Below are positions 18,398 through 27,043 of a DNA stretch of 64,000 nucleotides, piece after piece. A program made the position numbers and the translations under genes. Positions within the stretch are counted from its first letter, which is position 1; each line of letters starts with the position of its first letter. The DNA comes from Brevundimonas sp. (GTDB lineage: Bacteria > Pseudomonadota > Alphaproteobacteria > Caulobacterales > Caulobacteraceae), in the NCBI RefSeq assembly GCF_019636155.1, contig NZ_JAHBYB010000005.1, positions 185,650-249,649 on the forward strand, given 5' to 3'. A model generated the notes under the pieces. The model was not told where the DNA came from. It saw only the letters and a list, made by a program, of their open reading frames with translations, and did not search any database.

Positions 18398-18496
18398 CAG
18401 GCCCGTTTACACGGTTTCGGCGGCTTTCACGCCCCCTTGGTTCGCGTCTGGCGCGGACCGGCTTGACGCGGCGGATGCAGCGGCGACCATGGCCCC

Positions 18497-18904
18497 ATGA
18501 ACAATGATCCCGCCTATGAGGCCGAGACCGAGGGCGTGCGCGTGCGCGTGCGCCCCAGCTATCTGGCCGGCCAGTCGGACCCCGAGGCCGGGCGCTGGGT
18601 CTGGGCCTATCAGGTCGAGATCGAGAACCGGCGCGAGACGGCGGTCCAGCTGGTCGCCCGCCACTGGATCATCACCGACGCCCGCGGCCAGGTCGAGGAG
18701 GTGCGCGGGGCCGGGGTGGTCGGCGAACAGCCGGTGATCCAGCCGGGCGATCGCTACGCCTACGCCTCGGGCTGCCCCCTGCCGACCCCGTCCGGCGGCA
18801 TGGTCGGCAGCTACGCCATGACCGACGCCGAGGGGCGGGTGTTCGAGGCGGCCATTCCCGCCTTCAGCCTGGACGTGCCGGGCGCGCGGCGCATCCTGAA
18901 CTGA
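18497..18904 (+). CDS. apaG: ApaG protein
   Basis: The protein has 135 residues forming one fibronectin-III-like fold. Family features are VRVRPSYLAGQSDPEAGRWV, WAYQVEIENR, LVARHWIITDARGQVEEVRG, GVVGEQPVIQPGDRYAYASG and MVGSYAMTDAEG. It is linked genetically to cobalt/magnesium resistance in enterobacteria; the biochemical role is open. It is first of three same-strand genes (apaG, Gre factor, PilZ). Confidence 0.95.
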   Translation: MNNDPAYEAETEGVRVRVRPSYLAGQSDPEAGRWVWAYQVEIENRRETAVQLVARHWIITDARGQVEEVRGAGVVGEQPVIQPGDRYAYASGCPLPTPSGGMVGSYAMTDAEGRVFEAAIPAFSLDVPGARRILN

Positions 18905-18953
18905 TCCGGCGACGCTGGAACCGGCCGCGCGCGACCTCTAGACTGGCCCGGTC

Positions 18954-19433
18954 ATGAGCGTCGCCTTCACCCGCGAGGAAGATCTGGAAGCCACGGCGGC
19001 CGACCTGCCGGACCGGCCGGTTTCGCCGCATCCCAACTGGGTCACGGCCGAGGGCCTGGCGGCGATAGAGGCCGAACTGGCGGCCGCGCGGGCGGCCTAT
19101 GCGGCGGCCCAGGCCCGGGGAGAGATCGACGCCGACCGCACGGCCATGGCCCGGGCCACGCGCGACCTTCGCTACTGGTCGGCGCGCCGGGCCTCGGCCC
19201 AGCCGGTCGAGATCGCCCCGGACGGGCGCGTCCGCTTCGGCGGCTCGGTCACCATCGAGCGCGAGGACGGCCGGCGCCGGACCTGGCGCATCGTCGGCGA
19301 GGATCAGGCCGATCCTGCGGCCGGCAGCGTCAGCCACGTCTCGCCCCTGGCCGTCGCCCTGACGGGACGCCGGGCCGGCGATGAGGTCACGGTTGCCGGA
19401 CGTCCGGTGCTGATCGTCGCGGTCGACACATGA
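18954..19433 (+). CDS. GreA/GreB family transcription elongation factor
   Basis: The protein has 159 residues. The N-terminal half is a predicted helical hairpin (NWVTAEGLAAIEAELAAARA, then DRTAMARATRDLRYWSARRA). The C-terminal FKBP-like domain ends with HVSPLAVALTGRRAGDEV, the Gre signature. The starting segment MSVAFTREEDLEA fits the GreB-like group of alphaproteobacteria. The hairpin tip carries acidic residues (GEIDADR), which in Gre proteins stimulate RNA cleavage by stalled RNA polymerase. I cannot separate greA from greB with certainty. Confidence 0.85.
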   Translation: MSVAFTREEDLEATAADLPDRPVSPHPNWVTAEGLAAIEAELAAARAAYAAAQARGEIDADRTAMARATRDLRYWSARRASAQPVEIAPDGRVRFGGSVTIEREDGRRRTWRIVGEDQADPAAGSVSHVSPLAVALTGRRAGDEVTVAGRPVLIVAVDT

Positions 19434-19481
19434 TCCGCCCGTCCGATGCGGCCCGCCGCCGTCTTCCGCGTTGAGTCTCCC

Positions 19482-19820
19482 ATGGCCCTGTTTTCCTCCG
19501 ATCGTCCTGATCGCCGTTCCGAGCCGCGCCGCCCCGCCAACACGGCCGGGTTGATCGTCGCGCCCCAGCTTGAGGCGACCTGCACCATCGTCGACCTGTC
19601 CGAGACCGGCATGCGGGTCCGCCTGCACCGCCAGACGGCGCTGCCCGAGGCGGTGGTGGTGATCGACCTGGGCAAGGGGGTGGCGCACGAGGCGCGGGTG
19701 GTCCGCCGCCAGGGGCTGGAGGCCGGGCTGAAACGCCAGGGCCAAGTCGCCCTGGGCGGCCTGGTGCCCGCCCGTCTGGCGACGGCGCGCCAGGCCTGGC
19801 TGCGCGCCTCGGGCCGCTGA
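19482..19820 (+). CDS. PilZ domain protein
   Basis: I chose the ATG at 19482 (MALFSSDRPDRRSEPRRP), giving 112 residues. The c-di-GMP-binding signature is present: RRSEPRR matches RxxxR, and IVDLSETGMRVRL matches D/NxSxxG. It may act as a small c-di-GMP receptor, fitting Caulobacterales in which c-di-GMP controls development. Targets are unknown. It starts 48 nt after the Gre factor. Confidence 0.85.
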   Translation: MALFSSDRPDRRSEPRRPANTAGLIVAPQLEATCTIVDLSETGMRVRLHRQTALPEAVVVIDLGKGVAHEARVVRRQGLEAGLKRQGQVALGGLVPARLATARQAWLRASGR

Positions 19821-19875
19821 GGTTCGCCGGACTTCCGGTCGGGCCGGACCCGCGTCCGACCCGACCGATCCTGGC

Positions 19876-22728
19876 TTAGCGCAGGCTGGGGCTGTCCAGG
19901 TTGAGGTCGCTCAGCGGCACGACCTCCACACCCGGATGATCGGCGCGCAGGGCCTCCAGGAAGACCGAGGCGTCGCCAACGATGACGATGCTGGCCCGGT
20001 CGGCCGACAGGCGGTCGCGCATCACGGCCTGGATGGCGCCGGGGGTCACCCCGTTCACCTCGTCCGCATAGTTGGCCAGTTCCGACATCGGCAGCTCATA
20101 GAGCGCCAGGTCCGAGACCAGGCCGCCCAGGCCGTCCACGGTCTCCAGCGCCCGGCCGAAGCCGCCGATCAATGTGGCCTTGCGCGGGGCCATGTCGGCC
20201 TCGGTCACCGGCTCGTCGGCCAGGCGGCGGATCTGCTCCAGCATCAGGGCCGCCACCTGGGGGGCGGCGTCGTTCCGGGTCTGGGCCGAGGCGATCAGGG
20301 CCCCGTCCCCGCGCCGCGCCGACAGGCCCGAATAGGCGCCATAGCTGAGGCCGCGCTTGATGCGGATCTCCTGGCTCAGCCGGGCCGAGAAGCCGCCGCC
20401 CAGGACGGCGTTGCCGACCACGGCCGGGAAATAGGCCTCGTCCGAACGCGCCAGGCTGCGCAGGGCGGTGAAGACGGCCGCCTGGCCGGCGCCCGGCTGG
20501 TCCACCACGATCACGCGCGGCGCCACGGCCTGGCCGGCCGGATCGGCGACCGGGACGGCGGCCTGGCCCGCGGGACGCCAGTCACCGAAGGCCTGTTCGG
20601 CCAGGGTGCGGGCCTGTTCGGGGCTGATCGCGCCCGAGAAGGTCAGGACGGCGTTGTCGGGCCGATAGCGGGCGGCGTGGAAGGCGGCCATGTCCTCGCG
20701 CGTCAGGCCGGGAATGCTGGACGGGGTGCCCGAGGCGGGCCGGCCATAGGGGGCGTCGCCGAACACGGCGCGGGCGGCGGCCAGCTGGCCCACCGGCCCT
20801 GGCTGCGACAGCTGGACCCGCAGGCCGCTGAGCGCCTGCTGCTGGCGGCGGGCCAGTTCCTCTTCGGCGAAGGCCGGGTTGCGGACCAGGTCGGCCATCA
20901 GGGTCAGGGCCTGGGGGAAGACATTGGCCGGCGCATTGACCAGCACATTGGTGAAGTCCAGACCGGCCCCGGCCGAGATGTCGGCGCCCAGGCTCTCGCC
21001 CTCGCTGGCGATCTGGACGGCCGAGCGGGTGGCCGTTCCCTGGTCCAGCAGGCCGGCGGTGAAGGCCGCCGTCCCGGCCTTGCCCTCGGCGTCGGCCGAG
21101 GCCCCGGCGCGGATGCTGAGCCGGGCCGAGACCAGGGGCGCGCCCTGGGTCGGGGCGACAAGGACGCGCAGGCCGTTGGCCAGCCGCACCTCCGCCACCT
21201 GGGGCGTGGCCGCCGCCACCGGCTGGCCGGGCGCCGGCAGGGGAATGCGCTCGCCTTCGGGCGCCAGGGAGACCGGCGCCCCCGGCTGGGCCAGGTCGGC
21301 CAGCTGGATCGGGGCGGTGAAATCGTCGCGCTGGGGCGTCTCGGGATGGGCCTCGTCGGCCTGCAGGTAACGCATGGTGATGGCGCGGTCGTCGCGCAGA
21401 TACTGGCGCGCCACCCGCTGGACGTCGGCGGCGGTCACCGCCTGCCAGTTGGCGATGTCGCGATCCACCGCAGTCGGGTCGCCGGTCATGATCAGGCTGT
21501 AGCCGAAGGCGAAGGCGCGGCCGTCGATGGTCTCGCGCTCGCGCAGGGTGTTGGCGATCAGCTCGTTGCGGGCCTCGGCCAGCTCGGCCTCGGTGACCGG
21601 CTGGTCGCGCAGGCGGGCGACCTCGGCGCGCAGGGCGTCCAGCCCCTGGTCGGGCGTCTTGTCGGCGTTCATCACCGCCGTGACCGACAGGGTCCCGACC
21701 TGCTGCTGCTGATAGGAGCTGGAGCTGGCGCTGGTGGCCAGCTGCTGTTCATAGACCAGGGAGCGATACAGCCGCGAGCTGTCGCCGGTCGACAATATGC
21801 CGTCCAGAACGTCCAGCGCCGCCCGGTCCGCATGGCCGTAGGGCGCGGTCGGCCAGACGATCTGGACCATCGGCAGCGGCACATTGGGGCCATAGAAGGT
21901 CGCCTCGCGCGCCGGGCCATAGGTCTCCTCGACCCGGTTGACCGGCAGGGGGCGCTCCGGCCGTTCGATGGGACCGAAATACTGGTCGATCCAGGCGTCC
22001 AGCTGGGCCTGGTCGAAATTGCCGGCGACGATCAGATAGGCGTTGTCCGGCCGATAGAAGGTCTCGTGGAAGGCCAGGACATCCGAGATGTCGGCCGCGT
22101 CCAGGTCGGCGATAGAGCCGATGCCGGGACGGCGATAGGGGCTGGTCTGGAAGGTGAAGGCCGGCGCATGCAGCCGCTGGAACCGGCCATAGGGCGTCGA
22201 CAGGACGCGCAGCCGGTATTCCTCCTTCACCACGTCGCGCTCGGAATCCATCACCTCGGGATTGACCACCAGCGAGCCCATGCGGTCGGCCTCGGCGAAC
22301 AGCATCCGCTCCAGGTGTTCGGCCGGGACGGTCTCGAAATAGTTGGTCAGGTCCAGATAGGTCGAGGCGTTGTTCGACCCGCCGACGTCCTCGGTCAGGC
22401 GGTCGAAGGTCTCGGGCGGCATGTTCCGCGTCGCCTTGAACATCAGGTGTTCGAAAAGGTGGGCGAAGCCCGAACGGCCTTCCGGATCGTCCTTGGCCCC
22501 GACCTTGTACCAGACCTGGACCGTCACGTTCGAAGTGTTGGGATCGCGCGAGGTGTAGACCTTCAGCCCGTTGGCCAGGGTGCGCTCCTGGAAGCCCAGG
22601 GGCGGGGCCTGGATCTGGCCCCCGGCGGCCGGGGCCGCCTGGTCGGTGACGGCCAGGGCCGAGGCTGGCAGGGCGGCGCCCAGGATCAGGGCCGAAACGG
22701 CGACGGACAGGGCCAGGCGGGTCTTCAT
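19876..22728 (-). CDS. M16 family zinc metallopeptidase, secreted
   Basis: The protein has 950 residues from the ATG at 22728, with GGAGAG upstream. A signal peptide is clear (MKTRLALSVAVSALILGAAL). The inverted zinc motif HLFEH lies at about 90-94, with the downstream glutamate region ERDVVKEEYR. A second M16 unit (from about residue 520) lacks HxxEH, as is usual for the non-catalytic half. The protein is a periplasmic peptidase of the pitrilysin/processing-peptidase type. It is divergent from an M13 peptidase, so two secreted peptidases share one 206-bp control region. Confidence 0.93.
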   Translation of the reverse strand: MKTRLALSVAVSALILGAALPASALAVTDQAAPAAGGQIQAPPLGFQERTLANGLKVYTSRDPNTSNVTVQVWYKVGAKDDPEGRSGFAHLFEHLMFKATRNMPPETFDRLTEDVGGSNNASTYLDLTNYFETVPAEHLERMLFAEADRMGSLVVNPEVMDSERDVVKEEYRLRVLSTPYGRFQRLHAPAFTFQTSPYRRPGIGSIADLDAADISDVLAFHETFYRPDNAYLIVAGNFDQAQLDAWIDQYFGPIERPERPLPVNRVEETYGPAREATFYGPNVPLPMVQIVWPTAPYGHADRAALDVLDGILSTGDSSRLYRSLVYEQQLATSASSSSYQQQQVGTLSVTAVMNADKTPDQGLDALRAEVARLRDQPVTEAELAEARNELIANTLRERETIDGRAFAFGYSLIMTGDPTAVDRDIANWQAVTAADVQRVARQYLRDDRAITMRYLQADEAHPETPQRDDFTAPIQLADLAQPGAPVSLAPEGERIPLPAPGQPVAAATPQVAEVRLANGLRVLVAPTQGAPLVSARLSIRAGASADAEGKAGTAAFTAGLLDQGTATRSAVQIASEGESLGADISAGAGLDFTNVLVNAPANVFPQALTLMADLVRNPAFAEEELARRQQQALSGLRVQLSQPGPVGQLAAARAVFGDAPYGRPASGTPSSIPGLTREDMAAFHAARYRPDNAVLTFSGAISPEQARTLAEQAFGDWRPAGQAAVPVADPAGQAVAPRVIVVDQPGAGQAAVFTALRSLARSDEAYFPAVVGNAVLGGGFSARLSQEIRIKRGLSYGAYSGLSARRGDGALIASAQTRNDAAPQVAALMLEQIRRLADEPVTEADMAPRKATLIGGFGRALETVDGLGGLVSDLALYELPMSELANYADEVNGVTPGAIQAVMRDRLSADRASIVIVGDASVFLEALRADHPGVEVVPLSDLNLDSPSLR

Positions 22729-22934
22729 CTTGGGGCTCTCCACGGAGGGTCGGCGCGACCCTATCAGCCGCCGCGCGGCGCGCACCTTAACGAGATTTAA
22801 TGAACGGCCCCGCCTGGCGCGCTACAACGGCGTCCGGCGGGCGGGCGTCGCCTCTGCGGCGATCCCGTCCGGACGGTCTCCAATGCCGTGGCTGCGCCGG
22901 CGCAGCTGTCCGGAAACGAATAGGATCCCTGCGT

Positions 22935-25064
22935 ATGAAACGTCTGCTCGTCGCCGGCGCCGCCCTCGGCGCCCTGATGCTCCCCGCCGCCGCCCTGGCC
23001 CATGACGGCTCGGGCCACGACCACGCCTGCCTGGACGAGGCCTGCACCATGGTCAGCCTGATCCAGGACGCCGACCCGGCCCAGCCCGGCTGGCAGGGCG
23101 TGGAGACGCCCCGCTACGGCACCTGGGGCTTCGACCTGGCCGGCCGCGACACCTCGGTAGCGCCGGGCGACGACTTCTTCCGCTACGCCAACGGCGCCGC
23201 CGTCGACGCCCTGCAGATTCCGTCCGACCGCACCAGCTACGGCTCCTTCGCCATGCTGCGCGAACTGTCGGACAACCGTATCAAGGCCATGATCGACGGC
23301 CTGGTCGCGCGCGACGACCTGACCGCCGGCTCGGACGAGGCCAAGGTGGCCGACGCCTATCGCAGCTATATGGACGAGGCCCGGATCGAGGCCCTGGACG
23401 CCCAGCCGCTGCAGCCCTACCTCGAGGCCATCCGCGCCGCCGACACCCACGAGAAGATGGCCGTCTACATGGGCACGACCCAGGGGCGCTACGGCTCGTC
23501 CATCTTCGGCACCGGCATCACCATCGACCAGAAACAGCCGACCCGCTACGTCGCCACCACGGGTCAGGGCGGCCTGGGCCTGCCGAACCGCGACTACTAT
23601 CTGGACGCCCGCTACGCGGACAAGAAAGAGAAGTACGAAGCCTATATCGCCCGCATGCTGGAGATGATCGGCTGGGACGACCCGGCCGGCTCGGCCGAGG
23701 CCGTCCTGGCGTTCGAGAACCGCATCGCCGAGGCCCACTGGACCCCGATCGAGAACCGCAACCGCGACCGCACCTATAACGAATACACCCCCGCCCGCCT
23801 GGCCGAGGCGGCGCCCGGCTTCGACTTCGCCGGCTATCTGAACGCCGCCGGCCTGGGCTCGATCGAGCGGCTGATCGTGCGTCAGGACACGGCCATGCCC
23901 AAGATCGCGGCCATCTACGCCGAGACCCCGATGTCGGTGATCCAGGCCTGGCAGGCCTTCCACACGGTCGACGACGCCGCCAGCCGCCTGTCGCGCCGCT
24001 TCTCGGACGCCCAGTGGGAGTTCCGCAGCCGCGACCTGTCGGGCCAGCCGGAACAGCGCGCCCGCGACAAGCGCGGCGTCAGCTTCGCCGAGGGCGCCCT
24101 GGGCGAGGCCATGGGCCGGATGTATGTCGCCGAATATTTCCCGCCCGAATCCAAGGCCAAGATGGAGGAGCTGGTCGCCAACCTGCGCCGCGCCCTGTCG
24201 CACCGTATCGACAACCTGAGCTGGATGGGCGACGAGACCCAGGCGGCGGCCCAGGAGAAGCTGGAGAAATTCACCGTCAAGATCGGCTATCCGAACAAGT
24301 GGCGCGACTATTCGGGCCTGGAGATCCGCCCCGACGACCTGTTCGGCAATGCCGAGCGCATCGGCCTGTTCAACTGGCGTTTCCAGCTGAACCGGATGAA
24401 CGGCCCGGTCGACAAGGACGAATGGGGCATGACGCCCCAGACGGTGAACGCCTATTACAACTCGGCCAATAACGAGATCGTCTTCCCCGCCGCCATCCTG
24501 CAGCCGCCCTTCTTCGACCCCGACGCCGACCCGGCCATCAACTACGGCGGCATCGGCGGGGTGATCGGCCACGAGATCGGCCACGGCTTCGACGACCAGG
24601 GCTCCAAATCGGACGGCGACGGGGTGCTGCGCAACTGGTGGACGCCCGAGGACAAGGCCAATTTCGAAGCCCTGACCGTGCGGCTGGGCGCGCAGTATGA
24701 CCAGTTCGAGGTCCTGCCCGGCTATCACGTCCAGGGTGGGCTGACGATGGGCGAGAACATCGGCGACGCCGCCGGCGTGGCCGTGGGCCTGGACGCCTAC
24801 CACCTGTCGCTGAACGGCCAGGCCGCGCCGGTTCTGGACGGCCTGACGGGCGACCAGCGCTTCTTCCTGGGCTGGGCCCAGGTGTGGCAGTCGAAATACC
24901 GCGACGAGGCGCTGAAGCAGCAGGTCGCCACCGACCCGCACAGCCCGGCGGTGTTCCGCGTCATCGGCCCGCTGCGCAATGTCGACGCCTGGTATGACGC
25001 CTTCGACGTCCAGCCGGGCGCGGCCTACTACCTGCCGCCGGAACAGCGCGTCCGCATCTGGTAG
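22935..25064 (+). CDS. M13 family metallopeptidase (neprilysin/PepO-like)
   Basis: The protein has 709 residues from the ATG at 22935, which starts a signal peptide (MKRLLVAGAALGALMLPAAA) followed by a His-rich mature N-terminus (HDGSGHDHACLDEAC). The zinc site HEIGH is at about 546-550, the third ligand in GENIGDAAG near 607, and the substrate-binding NAYYNSANNEIVFPAAIL just before HExxH. It is an exported oligopeptidase. The frame is open further upstream, but that part lacks a signal. A hairpin terminator follows at 25094. Confidence 0.94.
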   Translation: MKRLLVAGAALGALMLPAAALAHDGSGHDHACLDEACTMVSLIQDADPAQPGWQGVETPRYGTWGFDLAGRDTSVAPGDDFFRYANGAAVDALQIPSDRTSYGSFAMLRELSDNRIKAMIDGLVARDDLTAGSDEAKVADAYRSYMDEARIEALDAQPLQPYLEAIRAADTHEKMAVYMGTTQGRYGSSIFGTGITIDQKQPTRYVATTGQGGLGLPNRDYYLDARYADKKEKYEAYIARMLEMIGWDDPAGSAEAVLAFENRIAEAHWTPIENRNRDRTYNEYTPARLAEAAPGFDFAGYLNAAGLGSIERLIVRQDTAMPKIAAIYAETPMSVIQAWQAFHTVDDAASRLSRRFSDAQWEFRSRDLSGQPEQRARDKRGVSFAEGALGEAMGRMYVAEYFPPESKAKMEELVANLRRALSHRIDNLSWMGDETQAAAQEKLEKFTVKIGYPNKWRDYSGLEIRPDDLFGNAERIGLFNWRFQLNRMNGPVDKDEWGMTPQTVNAYYNSANNEIVFPAAILQPPFFDPDADPAINYGGIGGVIGHEIGHGFDDQGSKSDGDGVLRNWWTPEDKANFEALTVRLGAQYDQFEVLPGYHVQGGLTMGENIGDAAGVAVGLDAYHLSLNGQAAPVLDGLTGDQRFFLGWAQVWQSKYRDEALKQQVATDPHSPAVFRVIGPLRNVDAWYDAFDVQPGAAYYLPPEQRVRIW

Positions 25065-25093
25065 GGAACGGTCGTCGGATCACGACCACGGAG

Positions 25094-25124
25094 GGGCGGC
25101 GTCTGCACGGACGCCGCCCTTCTG
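25094..25124 (+). terminator. Hairpin terminator after the M13 peptidase gene
   Basis: A perfect 10-bp stem GGGCGGCGTC / GACGCCGCCC with loop TGCACG is followed by TTCTG. The T-tail is weak. It ends 15 nt before the rimM start, so it also sits in the rimM leader. Confidence 0.55.
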
Positions 25125-25138
25125 CTATGGAAGGTCGG

Positions 25139-25675
25139 ATGTCGGAGAGCGCGGTGACGAACAGGCTGATCCTGGTGGGCCAGGTGGCGGGCGGTTTCGG
25201 GGTCCGGGGCGAGGTGCGGGTCACGGCCTATACCGCCGACCCTCTGGCCCTGACCGCCTATGGGCCGCTGCTGCGCGCCGACGGCACGGTCGGCCTGACC
25301 CTGACCCAAGCCCGGCCCGACAAGGGCGGCCTCGTCGGCCGCGCGTCCCAGGTCGCCACCAAGGAGCAGGCCGACGCCCTGCGCGGGCTGAAACTCTATG
25401 TCCCGCGCGACCGTTTCCCCGAACCGGACGAGGACGAATTCTACCTGGCCGACCTGATCGGGCTGGAGGCGCGCGACGCCGACGACGCCGTGATCGGCAT
25501 GGTGAAGTCGGTCCAGAATTTCGGGGCGGGCGACATGCTGGAGATCGCCCCCGCCTCTGGCGGGGCGACCTGGTATCTGCCCTTCACGCGCGAGGCGGCG
25601 CCCCAGGTGCGCGCCGCCCAGGGCTGGCTGCGGGTCCTCCGGCCCGCCGAGGTCGGCGAGCCGGAGCCCGGCTGA
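25139..25675 (+). CDS. rimM: Ribosome maturation factor RimM
   Basis: The protein has 178 residues. It assists 30S maturation by binding ribosomal protein S19. Seen are ILVGQVAGGFGVRGEVRVTA at the N-terminus, EFYLADLIGLEARD and the PRC-barrel end WYLPFTREAAPQV. I prefer the ATG at 25139, with GGAAGG 4 nt upstream, over the ATG at 25127. Usual partners rpsP and trmD are not adjacent here, so rimM is detached from its common operon. Confidence 0.93.
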   Translation: MSESAVTNRLILVGQVAGGFGVRGEVRVTAYTADPLALTAYGPLLRADGTVGLTLTQARPDKGGLVGRASQVATKEQADALRGLKLYVPRDRFPEPDEDEFYLADLIGLEARDADDAVIGMVKSVQNFGAGDMLEIAPASGGATWYLPFTREAAPQVRAAQGWLRVLRPAEVGEPEPG

Positions 25676-25684
25676 TCCGCCGGA

Positions 25685-25861
25685 TCAGCTGTTGTCTTCG
25701 ACCGGGGCGTCGGGGCCGTTCTTCTTGATCGAATCGATCGCGTTCTGGGCCGAGGATTTCGAGCTGTAGCCCTCGGTCGAGAACATCACCTCGCTGTTGT
25801 ATTTGAAGCGGACGCGGAACTCCCCCGCCTTGTCCTTGTAGATCTCGAACTTGTGGGCCAC
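25685..25861 (-). CDS. DUF1508 (YegP-type) small protein
   Basis: This short gene of 58 residues starts at GTG 25861 with a perfect AGGAGG 7 nt upstream. The protein reads HKFEIYKDKAGEFRVRFKYN, then EVMFSTEGYSSKSSAQNAID and SIKKNGPDA, a complete single DUF1508 repeat. Function is unknown; E. coli YegP has two such repeats. It is convergent with rimM, with 9 nt between stops. Confidence 0.88.
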   Translation of the reverse strand: MAHKFEIYKDKAGEFRVRFKYNSEVMFSTEGYSSKSSAQNAIDSIKKNGPDAPVEDNS

Positions 25862-25961
25862 CGGCGCCTCCTGAAACCAACGCTGAAGGTTGCAGGTTTC
25901 CTTGGCTTCCGTCGTCCGTCAAGCGGCAGGAGCCTGATCGGCCTTCGTCCGTTCCGAATCC

Positions 25962-26231
25962 ATGCCCTCCAGCGTCATCCGGCGTTTCAGCTACGATCCC
26001 GCCGCCCATCGGCTGCGGATCGTCTTCGTCTCGGGCGACGTCTATGACTATGAGGCCGTGCCGCCCCAGGTGGTCGAGGCCTTCCGCGCGGCGGGGTCCA
26101 AGGGGCGCTTCTTCGGGCCCAACATCCGGGATCGATACCGCCATCGCCGCGTCGCCCGCGGCGCGGATCAGCCGGCGTCCGGCTCGGCGCACACCGCCCG
26201 GAAGCCCGCCGCGGCGAACCGCACCATATAG
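25962..26231 (+). CDS. KTSC domain protein
   Basis: The protein has 89 residues. The KTSC pattern is clear at 3-60: VIRRFSYDPAAHRLRIVFVS, GDVYDYEAVPPQVVEAF and AAGSKGRFFGPNIRDRY. KTSC domains are small, of unknown function, and sometimes attached to lysyl-tRNA synthetase. The final 64 nt overlap the 3' end of the opposing tetR gene, so the last 20 residues (Ala/Arg-rich) are probably a recent read-through tail. Confidence 0.75.
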   Translation: MPSSVIRRFSYDPAAHRLRIVFVSGDVYDYEAVPPQVVEAFRAAGSKGRFFGPNIRDRYRHRRVARGADQPASGSAHTARKPAAANRTI

Positions 26232-26866
26232 GCCCCGGCCGTCTCCAGGTCGCCCGACCGGCACAGGCCGTTCGACAGACGGTCCAACCGCCCCGTCTCG
26301 CCCAGGGTCAGGGTCAGGGCCCCCGACAGGTTGTGATAGGCCCAGTAGAGGTCGACGTCGCGCGCGTGCGGCATGATCTGTTTGATCAGTTCGATCAGGC
26401 GTCGGATGGCCGGGTCGAAATAGCGGGCCATGGTCTCGCCCCCAAAGGCGGGGTTGGCGTTGGTCTGGGCCACCAGGGCGGCATAGTGTTTCCAGCCGGG
26501 TCCGCCCTTCAGCGACCACTGGAACGGCGGCTGCAGGAAGGCCTCGAACAGCCCTTCCAGGGTCATCTGGTCGCCGGCGGCCTGGGCGTAGCGGTTGATC
26601 GCATCGACCCGTTCGTTGTTCCAGATCGCCGCCCGGCGCAGGAAGACCGCGTCGAACAGCCCTTTCTTGGCGGTGAAATAATAGTGGACCAGGGCCGTAT
26701 CGACCCCCGCCTCGCGCGCCACCTCGCGGATGGTGACGCCGTAAAAGCCGTGCTTGGAGAACAGGTCCTCGGCCGCGTCCAGGATCGATTCGCTGGTGTC
26801 GCCCCCGCCCCCGGCCTTGCGGGGACGGCCTCGGCGGGCGGGCGTGGGCGGGTCGGGCTGGCTCAT
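26168..26866 (-). CDS. TetR family transcriptional regulator
   Basis: The protein has 232 residues. The N-terminal helix-turn-helix is ILDAAEDLFSKHGFYGVTIR, then VAREAGVDTALVHYYFTAKK. A basic N-terminal arm (ARRGRPRKAG) precedes it. The C-terminal ligand domain is of the common TetR_C type for aromatic or lipid effectors, without a clear hint of the ligand. It is divergent from a TonB receptor, and palindromes in the gap fit a TetR operator, so it probably represses the receptor and MFS genes and itself. Confidence 0.88.
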   Translation of the reverse strand: MSQPDPPTPARRGRPRKAGGGGDTSESILDAAEDLFSKHGFYGVTIREVAREAGVDTALVHYYFTAKKGLFDAVFLRRAAIWNNERVDAINRYAQAAGDQMTLEGLFEAFLQPPFQWSLKGGPGWKHYAALVAQTNANPAFGGETMARYFDPAIRRLIELIKQIMPHARDVDLYWAYHNLSGALTLTLGETGRLDRLSNGLCRSGDLETAGAYMVRFAAAGFRAVCAEPDAG

Positions 26867-26942
26867 GCCACAGCCTTAAGCGGTCCGGCCGCCGCTGTGC
26901 AACGGCGCCACAGCAGGCCCTTAACCGGCGCCGCCCCTCCCC

Positions 26943-27014
26943 CTGTCATTTGACAGATGGCGGAATGGCGATCAGGTTCCCAGAAAATCATTGAACGCTG
27001 AATAAAAGCGTCAA
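26943..27014. promoter_or_regulatory. Two inverted repeats between tetR and the TonB receptor, candidate operators
   Basis: The first is CTGTCA-TT-TGACAG at 26943-26956 (perfect 6-bp arms). The second is TTGAACGCT at 26991-26999 facing AGCGTCAA at 27007-27014, with one unpaired A. Both lie in the 177-bp divergent gap. Confidence 0.5.
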
Positions 27015-27043
27015 CGGAAACACCGGGACCGAGGAGCTGCCCC

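Noticed and set aside
19936-22800. Plus-strand open frame of 954 codons opposite the M16 peptidase
   Set aside because: It has the same composition artefact, lies wholly on a gene with signal peptide and zinc motif, and has no domain.
22797-24941. Minus-strand open frame of 714 codons opposite the M13 peptidase
   Set aside because: It mirrors a clear peptidase gene with HExxH; no ribosome-binding site or domain is seen.
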